Of a stretch of 64,000 bases of DNA, positions 30,435 through 40,097 are shown piece after piece. The notes below the pieces were generated by a model. That model did not search any database. It was not told the DNA's origin and saw nothing but the letters and a program-made list of their open reading frames with translations. Within the stretch, counting starts at the first letter, position 1. Each line of letters begins with the position of its first letter. A program made the position numbers and the translations under genes. This DNA comes from Klebsiella oxytoca NBRC 105695. Lineage in GTDB: Bacteria > Pseudomonadota > Gammaproteobacteria > Enterobacterales > Enterobacteriaceae. The stretch is from assembly GCF_001598695.1 (NCBI RefSeq), contig NZ_BCZK01000003.1, forward strand, positions 186,001-250,000, given 5' to 3'.

Positions 30435-31658
30435 TTAACCCGCCTGCCGGACGGTTCCTTCAGGGTTAGAGGTAACCGCCGCATTCCCCGCCTTAATAAC
30501 ATCAAAAGTCCGCAGCGCATCGGCGTTTTGCACCAGGGATTCACGACTGATTTCGCCGATGGTTTTCGTCCCGGTCAGCGTCATCGCCACCTTCATCTCT
30601 TTTTCGATCAGGTTCAGCAGATTGGCGACACCCTGCTTGCCGTGCGTGGCCAGCGCATACAGATAAGCGCGGCCCAGCAGCACGCTATCGGCGCCGAGGG
30701 CAATCATGCGCACGACATCGAGGCCGTTGCGGATGCCGCTATCGGCGAGAATCGTAATGTCGCCTTTAACCGCATCGGCAATCGCGGGCAGGGCGCGGGC
30801 GGAAGAGAGCACCCCATCAAGCTGGCGGCCGCCGTGGTTAGACACCACGATGCCATCTGCGCCGAAGCGCACCGCGTCGCGGGCATCTTCCGGATCGAGG
30901 ATCCCCTTGATCACCATCGGGCCATCCCAAAATTCACGGATCCACTCAAGGTCTTTCCAGGAAATCGAGGGATCGAAGTTATTCGCCAGCCAGCCGATGT
31001 AATCCTCCAGGCCGGTCGGCTTGCCGAGGTAGGCGGAGATGTTGCCTAAATCATGTGGGCGGCCGTTTAATCCGACGTCCCATGCCCACTGCGGATGGGT
31101 CACGGCCTGCCAGTAGCGGCGCATCGCCGCGTTCGGGCCGCTCATCCCGGAGTGAGCATCGCGATAGCGTGCGCCGGGGGTCGGCATATCGACGGTAAAG
31201 ACCAGCGTTGAACAACCCGCCGCCTTCGCGCGCTCCAGCGCGTTGCGCATAAAGCCGCGGTCGCGCAGAACGTACAGCTGGAACCACATCGGACGCTTAA
31301 TGGTCGGGGCAACTTCTTCTATCGGGCAGACGGAAACGGTAGAGAGGGTGAAGGGTATGCCTTTCTCATCCGCTGCGCCGGCGGCCTGCACTTCACCACG
31401 GCGCGCGTACATCCCGCACAGCCCAACCGGCGCCAGCGCCGTTGGCATCGCCAGCTTCTCATTGAATAAGGTGGTTTCCAGGCTCAGATCCGACATATTG
31501 CGCAGAATGCGCTGGCGCAGGGCCACGTCGGAGAGATCCTCAACGTTGCGGCGCAGGGTGTGCTCGGCGTAAGCGCCGCCGTCGATGTAGTGGAACAGGA
31601 ACGGTGGCAGGATACGCTGTGCGGCGGCGCGGTAGTCGCTGGCGGCGGAAATAATCAT
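30435..31658 (-). CDS. lldD: L-lactate dehydrogenase (quinone), FMN-dependent
   Basis: Membrane-associated FMN enzyme that oxidises L-lactate to pyruvate and passes electrons to quinone. It begins [20 protein letters not shown] and has the alpha-hydroxy-acid oxidase active site [10 protein letters not shown] with His near 275, and [20 protein letters not shown] near 303-322. The start is the ATG at 31658, overlapping the lldR stop by one base; a GTG lies one codon upstream. At 407 residues it is longer than E. coli LldD (396), and the last 25 residues ([14 protein letters not shown] onward) differ in sequence. Confidence 0.97.
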   Translation of the reverse strand: MIISAASDYRAAAQRILPPFLFHYIDGGAYAEHTLRRNVEDLSDVALRQRILRNMSDLSLETTLFNEKLAMPTALAPVGLCGMYARRGEVQAAGAADEKGIPFTLSTVSVCPIEEVAPTIKRPMWFQLYVLRDRGFMRNALERAKAAGCSTLVFTVDMPTPGARYRDAHSGMSGPNAAMRRYWQAVTHPQWAWDVGLNGRPHDLGNISAYLGKPTGLEDYIGWLANNFDPSISWKDLEWIREFWDGPMVIKGILDPEDARDAVRFGADGIVVSNHGGRQLDGVLSSARALPAIADAVKGDITILADSGIRNGLDVVRMIALGADSVLLGRAYLYALATHGKQGVANLLNLIEKEMKVAMTLTGTKTIGEISRESLVQNADALRTFDVIKAGNAAVTSNPEGTVRQAG

Positions 31659-32431
31659 CACAAGTTCTCCCTGGAATTGTCGTTATGGTCACCGGGCAGG
31701 CGGGTAATTCGCGCCTGGCGGGCCTGGTCTTCATCAAAACGTTTGATGGTGGCGTGAACGAAGCCCAAATGGGCCATCATCGCCTGTCTGGCACCTTCCG
31801 GGTCACCGGCGACAATCGCCTCCATGACCGCCAGGTGCTGTTCGGTGAGGCGAGCGAATACCGGCGGGACGAGATACATCCGCTGGCGGCTCTCCTTGAC
31901 TGAGGATTGTAAGAGGTCAAAAAAACCGCGCATGGTTTGCAGGAGCACCACGTTGTGCGAGGCTTCGGCGATCGCCAGGTGGAAGCGGACATCGGCCTGC
32001 GAGGCCAGGTCCGGGTCTTCACTTTGGGTGGCTTCAAAGCAGAGGCGGATTTTCTCTTTTTCGGCATCGGTTGCCCGCATTGCCGCATGCCAGGCGGTGC
32101 TGGCTTCAATAGCATGACGGGCTTCGAGGATATCAAAGCTGTAATCGGGGTCGTCGGAGAGCAGCGTCTTCAGCGGTTGAACGATGTTTTGCTCCGACCA
32201 CGCTTCGTGCTGCCAGCGCACGAAGGTGCCGCCGCCGCGACGGCTGAGCAGCACCCCTTCGTTGACTAACATCGCCAGCGCTTCGCGCAGAGAATTGCGC
32301 GATACGCCGAGCTGCGTTGCCAGCTGGCGCTCGGCGGGCAATCGCATGCCCGCCTCCAGCTTTTGTTCTTCAATCAGCGCCCGCACGCGACGGGCGACGT
32401 CGTCGGCAAGGCGTTTTGGCATCACTATCAC
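31658..32431 (-). CDS. lldR: L-lactate-responsive regulator LldR (GntR/FadR)
   Basis: GntR-family regulator of the lld operon, repressing without lactate and activating with it. The 257-residue protein has an N-terminal winged helix ([20 protein letters not shown], about 28-47) and a FadR-type C-terminal helical domain with metal/ligand residues ([24 protein letters not shown]). The start is a GTG at 32431 overlapping the lldP stop (GTGA); an ATG three codons later is possible. It is the middle gene of lldP-lldR-lldD, so it controls its own expression through the operators near 34160 and 34288. Confidence 0.96.
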   Translation of the reverse strand: MIVMPKRLADDVARRVRALIEEQKLEAGMRLPAERQLATQLGVSRNSLREALAMLVNEGVLLSRRGGGTFVRWQHEAWSEQNIVQPLKTLLSDDPDYSFDILEARHAIEASTAWHAAMRATDAEKEKIRLCFEATQSEDPDLASQADVRFHLAIAEASHNVVLLQTMRGFFDLLQSSVKESRQRMYLVPPVFARLTEQHLAVMEAIVAGDPEGARQAMMAHLGFVHATIKRFDEDQARQARITRLPGDHNDNSRENL

Positions 32432-34083
32432 GGGATCATCCAGGTTAAGACATACGCCTGCAGCGTGGTGATGACGCCGACCATACAGGTGAAAATCAGG
32501 CTGTGTTTGACGGTAAAGCGGAACAGATCGGACTCCTTACCCACCAGGCCGACCGCCGCACAGGCGATGGCGATCGACTGCGGGGAGATCATTTTCCCGG
32601 TCACGCCGCCGGTGGTATTTGCTGCGACCAGCAGGATATCGGAGACGCCAATCTGCTGGGCCGCAGTGGCCTGCAGCGCGGCAAAAAGCGCGTTAGACGA
32701 GGTATCTGAACCGGTCAGGAATACCCCCAGCCAACCGAGGAACGGCGAGAAGAAGGTAAATGCATGGCCGGTGTGCGCCAGCGCCAGCGCCAGCGTTGAG
32801 GATAGACCGGAATAGTTGGAAATAAAGGCGAACGCCAGCACCATGCCGATGGAGTAAATCGGCAACGCCAGCTCTCTCAGCGTGCTGCCAAAGGTGGAAA
32901 TCGCATCTTTTGGCTTCATGCGCAGCCAGACGATGGAAAGCAGCGCGGCGAACAGGATCGCGGTGCCGGTGGCGGAGAGCCAGTCAAATTTATAGACCGC
33001 GGCATATGGCGTGGCTTCGCTAACCACCGGCGGCATGCGCGCTACCATCTTGTCGAGGAACGGCACGGAAATATTAATCACAAAATCGTACATTGCGCCG
33101 CCGGGAGCGAAGAGCGCTTTGAACGGCGGCACGCTCCACAGGGTCACGGTGGCGGTCAGAAACAGGAACGGTGTCCAGGCGCGAATCACCTGTCCCGGCG
33201 TGTAGTGCGTGCGCGCCAGGTTCATATCGACCTGCGATGCGCCCATATCGCCGAAGCGAAAGATGCGTACCGGCTGCCAGCGTTTGAGGAACAGCGTCAG
33301 ACAGACCAGCGATACCAGCGAAGAGATAATGTCCGGCAGCTCCGGGCCGAGGAAGTTTGAGCTGAGGTACTGAGCGATAGCAAAGGAGCCGCCGGCAACC
33401 ATGACCGCAGGCCAGGTCTCTTTAATGCCGCGCCAGCCGTCCATAATCGCCATGATCCAGAACAGCACGATGATGGTCAGAAACGGCAGCTGGCGGCCGA
33501 CCATCTGGCCAATTTCAAAGCTGTCGAGTCCCGTAACCTGCCCGGCGACCAGAATCGGAATGCCCATCGCGCCAAACGCCACCGGCGCGGTATTAACGAT
33601 CAGGCACAGGCCCGCCGCATACAGCGGGTTAAAGCCGAGTCCTACCAGCAGCGCTGCGGTGATGGCGACCGGCGCGCCAAAACCGGCGGCCCCTTCAAGG
33701 AAGGCGCCGAAGGAGAAACCGACGATCAGCATTTGCAGACGCTGGTCCGGAGTAATCGATAAGATCGATGAGCGGATAATGTCGAACTGCCCGGTTTTCA
33801 CCGAAATTTTATAGACGAAGACCGCGGCGATAATAATCCACGCGATTGGCCACAGGCCGTAGAAGAACCCGTAGATGACGGAGGCCAGCGCGTGGTCAAC
33901 CGGCATCTTGTAGAACAGCAGGGCGACGGAGAGCGCAATGACCACGGTCCAGGTCGCAGCGACGTACCCTTTCAGCTTGAGCTTAATCAGGGCAAAAAAG
34001 AAAAACAGAATCGGTAGCGATGCGATAAGACTCGATAGCCAGATGTTGCCGGCCGGATCGTAATTTTGTTGCCAGAGGTTCAT
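32428..34083 (-). CDS. lldP: L-lactate permease
   Basis: Inner-membrane L-lactate (also D-lactate/glycolate) proton symporter of 551 residues with about 12-14 hydrophobic segments, for example [20 protein letters not shown] near 21-40. Conserved family blocks include [20 protein letters not shown] near 127-146 and [15 protein letters not shown] near 442-456. The start [10 protein letters not shown] at 34083 matches the family. First gene of the operon. Confidence 0.98.
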   Translation of the reverse strand: MNLWQQNYDPAGNIWLSSLIASLPILFFFFALIKLKLKGYVAATWTVVIALSVALLFYKMPVDHALASVIYGFFYGLWPIAWIIIAAVFVYKISVKTGQFDIIRSSILSITPDQRLQMLIVGFSFGAFLEGAAGFGAPVAITAALLVGLGFNPLYAAGLCLIVNTAPVAFGAMGIPILVAGQVTGLDSFEIGQMVGRQLPFLTIIVLFWIMAIMDGWRGIKETWPAVMVAGGSFAIAQYLSSNFLGPELPDIISSLVSLVCLTLFLKRWQPVRIFRFGDMGASQVDMNLARTHYTPGQVIRAWTPFLFLTATVTLWSVPPFKALFAPGGAMYDFVINISVPFLDKMVARMPPVVSEATPYAAVYKFDWLSATGTAILFAALLSIVWLRMKPKDAISTFGSTLRELALPIYSIGMVLAFAFISNYSGLSSTLALALAHTGHAFTFFSPFLGWLGVFLTGSDTSSNALFAALQATAAQQIGVSDILLVAANTTGGVTGKMISPQSIAIACAAVGLVGKESDLFRFTVKHSLIFTCMVGVITTLQAYVLTWMIP

Positions 34084-34153
34084 GCAGGTCTCCATCGGGC
34101 CGCCATGATGCCGTGCTGAGTCTTGTGCTCTTAGCAGGTCACATCATTTGTAA

Positions 34154-34171
34154 AATTGGCCCAGCCAAATT
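34154..34171. promoter_or_regulatory. LldR operator, promoter-proximal
   Basis: TTGGC-CCA-GCCAA (34156-34168) is a perfect inverted repeat within AATTGGCCCAGCCAAATT, 70-90 bp upstream of the lldP ATG. It fits the GntR/FadR-type operator of the lld operon and pairs with a second copy 126 bp further upstream. Confidence 0.75.
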
Positions 34172-34279
34172 GCGATTGTAGGATTAACGACAAGGAATGG
34201 TTAATCAAATGTTATTGCTGGGCAATATGATTGTGACGGAAAATGATGGATATGTGAACCATTAGAGGGTTTAAGAAAT

Positions 34280-34296
34280 AATTGGTAGGGCCAATT
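34280..34296. promoter_or_regulatory. LldR operator, promoter-distal
   Basis: AATTGG-TAGGG-CCAATT is a perfect 6-bp inverted repeat around a 5-bp centre. The centre-to-centre distance to the other operator is 126 bp, close to 12 helical turns and to the spacing of the two E. coli lld operators, which permits DNA looping over the promoter. Confidence 0.78.
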
Positions 34297-34328
34297 GGGG
34301 CGGTGAATAGCGTTAGAATCAGAATAGA

Positions 34329-34541
34329 TCCCGGAGGCGATGCAGCGCATCTGTCCGGGCTACCGTCTCGCAGAGGGCTGTGAACCCGTAGCCCGGTCAG
34401 CACAACGCCACCGGGAGGCAGCGGCGCCGTTACACCAGGTTCGGCACATTTCCCGGAGGCGATGCTGCGCATCTGCCCGGGCTACCCTCTCGCAGAGGGC
34501 AGTGAACCCGTAGCCCGGCTAAGCGTAGCGCGAGCCGGGAG
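34329..34541. repeat. Tandem BIME array of four REP units between lldP and yibL
   Basis: Two copies, 122 bp apart, of the composite CCCGGAGGCGATGC...CCGGGCTACC / TCTCGCAGAGGGC / GTGAACCCGTAGCCCGG begin at 34330 and 34452. Each contains two inverted REP units with a CTCTCGCAGAG mini-hairpin between. The array fills most of the 476-bp lldP-yibL gap together with the LldR operators. Confidence 0.85.
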
Positions 34542-34559
34542 ATTCACGGGATGAAAATA

Positions 34560-34922
34560 TCAGAACTCGGTTTTTGAGAAGCCGGTCATCTCTTTGAGGC
34601 CCATTTCGCGTCCCAGCGCGGTCATCGGGTGGACAACGACTAAACCGCGTACGCTTTTCTTAAGCTTGCCCATATCGGCCTGCTCTTTTTTGGTGATGGC
34701 GCGGCGATGCGGCATGCTCATCAGCTTTTGCGCTTCTTTGCTCAGCTTCTGGCCCTGAACCTCACGCAGGCGGACGAGCTCCGTCTCAATGGTGGTTTTC
34801 TCTTTTTCCAGTTCGGCGTACTTGTCAGCAGCTTCGACCAGTGACAGCTCGGCCTGCTGGTGGCGGATAGCATCAAGACGATCGCTCAGGCGCTTAATTT
34901 CGTTTTTTTCGACTTCTTTCAT
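34560..34922 (-). CDS. yibL: Ribosome-associated-type protein YibL (DUF2810)
   Basis: Small highly charged cytosolic protein of 120 residues: an N-terminal coiled coil ([40 protein letters not shown], about 6-54) and a basic C-terminal part ([20 protein letters not shown]). The E. coli homologue co-purifies with ribosomes but has no established function. The 275 bp to yibT hold no further gene that I can support. Confidence 0.92.
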   Translation of the reverse strand: MKEVEKNEIKRLSDRLDAIRHQQAELSLVEAADKYAELEKEKTTIETELVRLREVQGQKLSKEAQKLMSMPHRRAITKKEQADMGKLKKSVRGLVVVHPMTALGREMGLKEMTGFSKTEF

Positions 34923-35197
34923 GGTGGTTTAATCTATTAAGAAAGGGGCATTATCAGACTATAGTATGTGCTGTCGCTTGGGTTGTGGGTAGTTATTTAT
35001 CAAAACGACGCCATTTTTTTACCCTTAACAGGCGTAACGGCACAATATAACTTATTGAAAATTATTCCTGTTTCAAGGCAGAGTTGGCGAATACTCATTT
35101 CTGTGAAGCCTGTCGGCTGTTAAGCACGTTTTCCTCATCTGAAACGCTATTTTTGGCTAATCCTTAATAGGATCATTCCCCAGCAGAGGAGAGCGTG

Positions 35198-35422
35198 ATG
35201 GCGAAAATAGGCGACGGCGTACCGCGTATTATTGATAAAGCCGTAGATTTTATGGCTTCAAGTCAGGCTTTTATGGAATATCTAAAAAAATCTCCGCGTT
35301 TGCAGCATATACCGCCGGATATTCCGGCTGATAAAGAAGCGCTGTTTCTGCGACGTCTTGAGTATTATCGTCAGCTTTATCGGCCGACGTGCGACCAGCA
35401 AGAGTCAGAATCAGAGCGTTGA
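35198..35422 (+). CDS. yibT: Small conserved protein YibT
   Basis: Protein of 74 residues resembling E. coli YibT (conserved [19 protein letters not shown] and [12 protein letters not shown]). No domain, signal or membrane segment is evident and the function is unknown. The ATG at 35198 has AGAGGAGAG upstream; a GTG immediately before it is less likely. Its last 12 bp overlap the 3' end of mtlR on the other strand. Confidence 0.88.
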   Translation: MAKIGDGVPRIIDKAVDFMASSQAFMEYLKKSPRLQHIPPDIPADKEALFLRRLEYYRQLYRPTCDQQESESER

Positions 35423-36007
35423 TTTTTGAAAGGCTTTTTTTAAGCTGATTTTAGAAATCAGCTCGGTCAGAGAAAGCATCATTGTTGAACGTACGACCTG
35501 CTGGTAGCGCAGCTTTTGCATTGCCAGCAGCTCCGCATCGCTATCATCGAATTGCGGCGTGGGCGGCAGGGCGGCGACGCAGTGCAGCTCGCCAAACGGT
35601 CCGAGGATCTCATCGTCGGTAAAACTGTACTCATTACCATCGTGATTCAACTCTTCGCGCATGGCCATCAGCAGTTCGGCATCTTCATATTCGGCGCGGC
35701 TAATCACCCCAAGGCCGTAGATCAGCTTCAGGCGTACGGAAAGGTCGCCCAGCGGCCCGTCGCCGTCCAGCAACGGCTCCACTGCGTATTTCACCGCGTA
35801 GTCGTCTTTACGGAATACCTGAAGCACCAGGATATTGACCGCTTCCGTAAGCAGTTCAACGGCGGCGATCAGGAAGCTTCGTACGGTTTTGCCAGCATTC
35901 AGACGTTCAAGCACACGGTTTTCAAATGCCTGTGTTTCTTCCATTATTGCCTGCATATCTGACATAAGTAATGGGCGCGGTTCGGACCGCGCCAGGTCTT
36001 GCCTCAT
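35411..36007 (-). CDS. mtlR: Mannitol operon repressor MtlR
   Basis: Represses the mannitol operon in enteric bacteria. The 198-residue all-helical protein contains the conserved core [20 protein letters not shown] and [19 protein letters not shown]; it has no classical helix-turn-helix, as is known for this family. The ATG overlaps the mtlD stop by 4 bp (ATGA). The first 15 residues differ from E. coli and a start at MSDMQ cannot be excluded. It is last in mtlA-mtlD-mtlR. Confidence 0.95.
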   Translation of the reverse strand: MRQDLARSEPRPLLMSDMQAIMEETQAFENRVLERLNAGKTVRSFLIAAVELLTEAVNILVLQVFRKDDYAVKYAVEPLLDGDGPLGDLSVRLKLIYGLGVISRAEYEDAELLMAMREELNHDGNEYSFTDDEILGPFGELHCVAALPPTPQFDDSDAELLAMQKLRYQQVVRSTMMLSLTELISKISLKKAFQKSTL

Positions 36008-37152
36008 TTGGTCGCGTTGTAGTCGTTAACGGCTTCCGCCACCACTTCGCTTGCCGCGTCCAGACCAGAAATCTGCGCCAGCGCGGCCTGTGGGCCTTTC
36101 TCGGCAATCAGCGCCGCCAGTTCCTGCGCCTGCGGATCGTCTTCGCTGCGGAAGTGCATCGCCGCGGCGATCCCTTTCAGCAGATTCCGGTGCGGCAGGC
36201 CGTATTCCAGCGTACCAAGCAGCGGCTTAATTAAACGGTCGCCAGCGCTCAGTTTACGCAGCGGCTGGCGGCCAACGCGCTCAACGTCATCTTTCAAATA
36301 CGGGTTCTCAAAGCGACCGAGAATTTTCTGGATGTAAGCAGCATGCTTCTGCGCGTCAAAGGCATAGCGTTTAATCAGCACCGCGCCGCTCTCTTCCATG
36401 GCCCCTTTAACCACAGCGCGAATCTTCTCATCAAGAATCGCGTCACGGATGGTCTGATGACCCGCCAGTTTTCCGAGGTAGGCGGTTATAGCATGTCCGG
36501 TGTTTAAGGTGAATAGCTTACGTTCGACAAATGCCATCAGGTTATCGGTTAATTCCATACCGGGGATGTTCGGCAGTTCGCCTTTGAACTGGGTCTTGTC
36601 GACAATCCACTCGCTGAAGGTTTCCACGGTGACTTCCAGCGGATCGTGAGTAGCGGAAGCCGATGGCGGAACGATGCGGTCAACGGCGGAATCAACGAAG
36701 CCGACGTTGGCTTCAACCCAGGCTTTATCTTCTTCGCCCAGGGCGTTAAAGACATGTCCCTTCAGCTGGGTGGTACCGCGGACCATGTTCTCGCAGGCGA
36801 TGATGTTGAGCGGGGCAGTAACCCCCTGCGCTTTACGTTTGACCAGGCCTTTGGCAATCGCCGGGGCGATGCGTTCCAGCACGACCGGGCCGACGGCGGT
36901 GGTCACCAGATCCACGCTGGCAATCAGCTCGACAACTTCGTCGCCGATGCTGCTGACGGCGTCAACGCCGGAAACGGTATCGACCTGCTCATTCTCGCCG
37001 ACCACGTGAACCTGATAGCTATGACGGGCATTCAGGGCATCAAGCACGACCTGATTTACATCCGCGAACGTCAGCTGTATCCCCGCGTCCGCCAGCAGTT
37101 TGCCGATAAAACCACGACCGATATTACCTGCGCCAAAATGTAATGCTTTCAT
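36004..37152 (-). CDS. mtlD: Mannitol-1-phosphate 5-dehydrogenase
   Basis: Oxidises mannitol-1-phosphate, delivered by MtlA, to fructose-6-phosphate with NAD. The 382-residue polyol dehydrogenase begins [20 protein letters not shown] with the dinucleotide fold, and has VDRIVPPSA and the catalytic-lysine-containing [15 protein letters not shown] near 210-225. The start at 37152 fits the family. It is separated from mtlA by two stable hairpins. Confidence 0.98.
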   Translation of the reverse strand: MKALHFGAGNIGRGFIGKLLADAGIQLTFADVNQVVLDALNARHSYQVHVVGENEQVDTVSGVDAVSSIGDEVVELIASVDLVTTAVGPVVLERIAPAIAKGLVKRKAQGVTAPLNIIACENMVRGTTQLKGHVFNALGEEDKAWVEANVGFVDSAVDRIVPPSASATHDPLEVTVETFSEWIVDKTQFKGELPNIPGMELTDNLMAFVERKLFTLNTGHAITAYLGKLAGHQTIRDAILDEKIRAVVKGAMEESGAVLIKRYAFDAQKHAAYIQKILGRFENPYLKDDVERVGRQPLRKLSAGDRLIKPLLGTLEYGLPHRNLLKGIAAAMHFRSEDDPQAQELAALIAEKGPQAALAQISGLDAASEVVAEAVNDYNATK

Positions 37153-37182
37153 AGTATTAACCTTCAATTAATGTTTTTACCT

Positions 37183-37272
37183 GAGAGGGTTCGGGTGAGG
37201 CTTTTCCCTCACCCGAACCCTCTCCCCACGAATGAGGAGAGGCGGGCGTTGCCCGGCGCACTGCCGGGCAAC
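37183..37272. repeat. Two intercistronic hairpins between mtlA and mtlD
   Basis: First: an 18-bp perfect stem, GAGAGGGTTCGGGTGAGG (37183-37200) against its complement at 37207-37224, with loop CTTTTC. Second: GTTGCCCGGC-GCACT-GCCGGGCAAC at 37248-37272. Both lie within the 123-bp gap and would fold in the mtlADR message right after the mtlA stop. The first matches the CCCTCACCC..CCCTCTCC repeat seen in fragments near 30355. Confidence 0.8.
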
Positions 37273-37275
37273 AGG

Positions 37276-39186
37276 TTACGCTTTCAGCAGCGTCAGAACT
37301 TCTTCAACGCTGGTGGTTTTCGCCAGACGCTCAATCACCGACTCATCGTCCAGCGCGTTGGTCAGGCTGGTAATCACCTGGATATGCTCGTTATTACGGG
37401 CGGCGATACCGATAACCAGGCGAGCCACCTCATCCTCTTCTTCACCAAAGCGCACGCCTTCCGGGTACTGGCAGAAGACGATGCCGGTTTTCAGAACGCG
37501 GTCTTTGGCTTCAATGGTGCCGTGCGGTACCGCAATGGACTCACCCAGATAGGTGGAGGTCAGCTTTTCACGATCCAGCATCGCCTGGACGTATTCCGGT
37601 TCAACGTAGCCGCCTTTCACCAGCTGTTCGCCGGCAAACAGAATCGCTTCTTCTTTCGTTGCCGCTTTACGACCGAGGAAGATGTTCTCCGCGCCGAGTT
37701 TGAACAGGTTGGTGTCAGACGCGTCGAAGCTGTCTTTCAGGCTATCGCGAACTTTCTCTTCGTTATCCGTGTGGCGCTGCGCCGCAACCAGACGTTCGGT
37801 CAGGCTGGTGTACAGGCCGCTGTCGAGGAAGTTAGTCAACGAAATATGCTGCGCCTGCGGCACCTGGCGCATCGCACGCTCGGTCAGGTCGCGGTGGGTG
37901 ATGACCAGGTCAACATCCGGCGGCAGGTTGTTGATCGCACAGTTGGTGACGGAGATATTACTCAGTCCGGCATCGTGCACTTTTTTACGCAGCACGCCTG
38001 CGCCCATTGCGCTGGAGCCCATACCGGCATCGCAGGCAACGATGATTTTACGCACGTGGCTCAGGTCGTTAGCCACGTCTCCCGCGGCCAGCGGAGTGGC
38101 GCCGCCTTTGGACTGCGCTTTCATATCCTGCATACGGCGGGTTGCGGCCTCAATATCATCTTCTTCTTTAACTTTGCTGGTTTTCAGCAGCACGGCTGAA
38201 ACCACGAAGGAGACGGCCATGGCGGCAACAATCGCGGCGATGTTAGCGAAGTAGGCGCCTTTCGGCGTCATTGCCAGCACGGCGAGGATGGAGCCCGGAG
38301 AGGCCGGAGAAACCAGACCGCCGTTGAGAAGGGTCAGGGTAAACACGCCGGTCATACCGCCGAGGATAACCGCCAGAATCAGGCGCGGGTTCATCAGCAC
38401 GTACGGGAAGTAAATTTCGTGAATACCGCCGAGGAAGTGGATAATTGCCGCACCGCCCGCAGACTGTTTCGCGCTACCGCGACCAAAGAACATGTACGCC
38501 AGCAGGACGCCCATCCCCGGACCCGGGTTGGCTTCAATCAGGAAGAAAATAGATTTGCCGAGATCGTGAGACTGCTGGATACCCAGCGGCGAGAAGATAC
38601 CGTGGTTGATGGCGTTATTGAGGAACAGGATTTTTGCCGGTTCAACAAAGATAGACGCCAGCGGCAGCATGTCGTGCGCCACCATGAAGTTAACGCCCGC
38701 AGCCAGGATTTTCGACAGAACTTCAACCGCCGGGCCAATGCCGAGGAACGCCAGGATAGCGAGGATCATACCGATGATGCCTGCGGAGAAGTTATTCACC
38801 AGCATCTCAAAACCGGACTTGATCTTACCGTCTACCCACACGTCGAATTTTTTAATAGCCCAGCCGCCCAGTGGACCGGCGATCATGGAGCCGAGGAACA
38901 TCGGCATATCCGCGCCGACGATAACGCCCATGGTGGTAATCGCGCCGACTACGCCGCCGCGCTCGCCGCCAACCAGCTTACCGCCGGTATAACCGATCAG
39001 CAGCGGCAGCAGATAGGTGATCATCGGACCGACCAGCTTCGCCAGCGTTTCGTTCGGTAACCATCCTGTCGGAATGAATAGTGCGGTGATAATACCCCAC
39101 GCGATAAACGCGCCGATATTTGGCATCACCATATTGCTGAGGAAACGACCAAAGCTTTGCACTTTGATCTTGATATCGGATGACAT
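37276..39186 (-). CDS. mtlA: Mannitol-specific PTS enzyme IICBA
   Basis: Imports and phosphorylates mannitol using PEP-derived phosphate. The 636-residue fusion has the membrane EIIC domain at about 1-340 (MPNIGAFIAWGIITALFIPT; GGIHEIYFPY), an EIIB domain with the phosphocysteine in IVACDAGMGSSAMGAG near 384, and a C-terminal EIIA domain with the phosphohistidine in IAVPHGT near 554. It is first in mtlADR and is preceded by a 536-bp region with several CRP sites, shared with divergent yibIH. Confidence 0.98.
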   Translation of the reverse strand: MSSDIKIKVQSFGRFLSNMVMPNIGAFIAWGIITALFIPTGWLPNETLAKLVGPMITYLLPLLIGYTGGKLVGGERGGVVGAITTMGVIVGADMPMFLGSMIAGPLGGWAIKKFDVWVDGKIKSGFEMLVNNFSAGIIGMILAILAFLGIGPAVEVLSKILAAGVNFMVAHDMLPLASIFVEPAKILFLNNAINHGIFSPLGIQQSHDLGKSIFFLIEANPGPGMGVLLAYMFFGRGSAKQSAGGAAIIHFLGGIHEIYFPYVLMNPRLILAVILGGMTGVFTLTLLNGGLVSPASPGSILAVLAMTPKGAYFANIAAIVAAMAVSFVVSAVLLKTSKVKEEDDIEAATRRMQDMKAQSKGGATPLAAGDVANDLSHVRKIIVACDAGMGSSAMGAGVLRKKVHDAGLSNISVTNCAINNLPPDVDLVITHRDLTERAMRQVPQAQHISLTNFLDSGLYTSLTERLVAAQRHTDNEEKVRDSLKDSFDASDTNLFKLGAENIFLGRKAATKEEAILFAGEQLVKGGYVEPEYVQAMLDREKLTSTYLGESIAVPHGTIEAKDRVLKTGIVFCQYPEGVRFGEEEDEVARLVIGIAARNNEHIQVITSLTNALDDESVIERLAKTTSVEEVLTLLKA

Positions 39187-39330
39187 AAAACACCCCTTCT
39201 TCTGTTTTTGCTATCGGCAGGCTGAAAGCCCGAGGCTTGTTGTTAATAAGGCGGCAGAGGTAGCCGGGCCCTGAGTGATAGTGCGAAATCTGGCACTGAA
39301 TCGTTAAGCTGTCCAGTCGATGGATTTTTA

Positions 39331-39346
39331 TGTGACTTGGATCACA
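39331..39346. promoter_or_regulatory. CRP site upstream of mtlA (site 1)
   Basis: TGTGACTTGGATCACA, both half-sites intact with 6-bp spacing, 145 bp before the mtlA ATG. It is the closest of the CRP sites to mtlA. Confidence 0.85.
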
Positions 39347-39374
39347 TGAATATAGGGCGACGAGGGTCTTTTGT

Positions 39375-39390
39375 AGTGATCTTCGTCACA
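39375..39390. promoter_or_regulatory. CRP site upstream of mtlA (site 2)
   Basis: AGTGATCTTCGTCACA: one perfect half-site (TCACA) and one near-perfect (AGTGA), centred 44 bp from site 1, about four helical turns. Confidence 0.7.
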
Positions 39391-39447
39391 AAATTGGTGT
39401 GTAAAAAAACAACAGACCCGGTTTTAAGGGGGGATAATGCATTTTTA

Positions 39448-39463
39448 TGTGATTAAAATCACA
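39448..39463. promoter_or_regulatory. CRP site upstream of mtlA (site 3)
   Basis: TGTGATTAAAATCACA, a perfect CRP palindrome, centred 73 bp from site 2 (about seven turns). Confidence 0.85.
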
Positions 39464-39491
39464 AATTTACTTTGACTTTTTGTTATTTATT

Positions 39492-39507
39492 TGTGATGTG
39501 CATCACA
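39492..39507. promoter_or_regulatory. CRP site upstream of mtlA (site 4)
   Basis: TGTGATGTGCATCACA, a perfect CRP palindrome, centred 44 bp from site 3, the same spacing as sites 1-2. Confidence 0.85.
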
Positions 39508-39534
39508 AAATATTTTCACCTGGATTTTCCCTGA

Positions 39535-39550
39535 TGTGATCTCGCGCAGG
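39535..39550. promoter_or_regulatory. Weak CRP half-site upstream of mtlA (site 5)
   Basis: TGTGATCTCGCGCAGG keeps one half-site only, at 43 bp from site 4. Five CRP sites are known upstream of E. coli mtlA, so this may be the fifth. The rest of the region up to yibI (39551-39722) shows no further clear site. Confidence 0.4.
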
Positions 39551-39722
39551 TTATACCGCGTTCTGCTTGCTGATGCGTCATTCAGCAACGTGAGGGCTTA
39601 AAGAACATTTTAGTCGTCAATGGCGAAAATGAAACGGGTGAATTATGCTCAATTTGTCCGCCCTTTTTTTTGTCGGGCCCGGCATACATCCTGGAAATAA
39701 TTAGCGTAAATCCGAGGAAATT

Positions 39723-40094
39723 ATGTTTCTCAATTATTTTGCGCTCGGCGTTCTGATCTTTGTATTTCTGGTGATTTTTTATGGAATCATCATTCTCCAT
39801 GATATTCCTTATCTGATCGCGAAGAAACGTAACCACCCGCATGCCGATGCCATTCACGTTGCGGGTTGGGTGAGTCTTTTTACTCTGCACGTTATCTGGC
39901 CGTTTTTATGGATCTGGGCCACGCTTTATCGGCCTGAACGCGGCTGGGGGATGCAGCACTCGCGGGATGAGATGTCGCCGGAGGCGACGGAAAGCGAGGA
40001 TGAACTTAGCGAACTGCGGCAACGGGTTATTGCGCTTGAAAAGCAGATAACGGGTATTCAGCCATCTACCCAATCCCCTACGGTGGAGAAATAA
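39723..40094 (+). CDS. yibI: DUF3302 inner-membrane protein YibI
   Basis: Membrane protein of 123 residues with two hydrophobic segments (YFALGVLIFVFLVIFYGIII near 5-24; WVSLFTLHVIWPFLWIWATL near 49-68) and a Glu-rich coiled-coil tail (EDELSELRQRVIALEKQITG). Function is unknown; it is regularly paired with the HlyD-type protein YibH, which follows 3 bp after its stop, so the two probably act together. The start ATG is preceded by CCGAGGAAA. It is divergent from mtlA. Confidence 0.92.
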   Translation: MFLNYFALGVLIFVFLVIFYGIIILHDIPYLIAKKRNHPHADAIHVAGWVSLFTLHVIWPFLWIWATLYRPERGWGMQHSRDEMSPEATESEDELSELRQRVIALEKQITGIQPSTQSPTVEK

Positions 40095-40097
40095 CTC

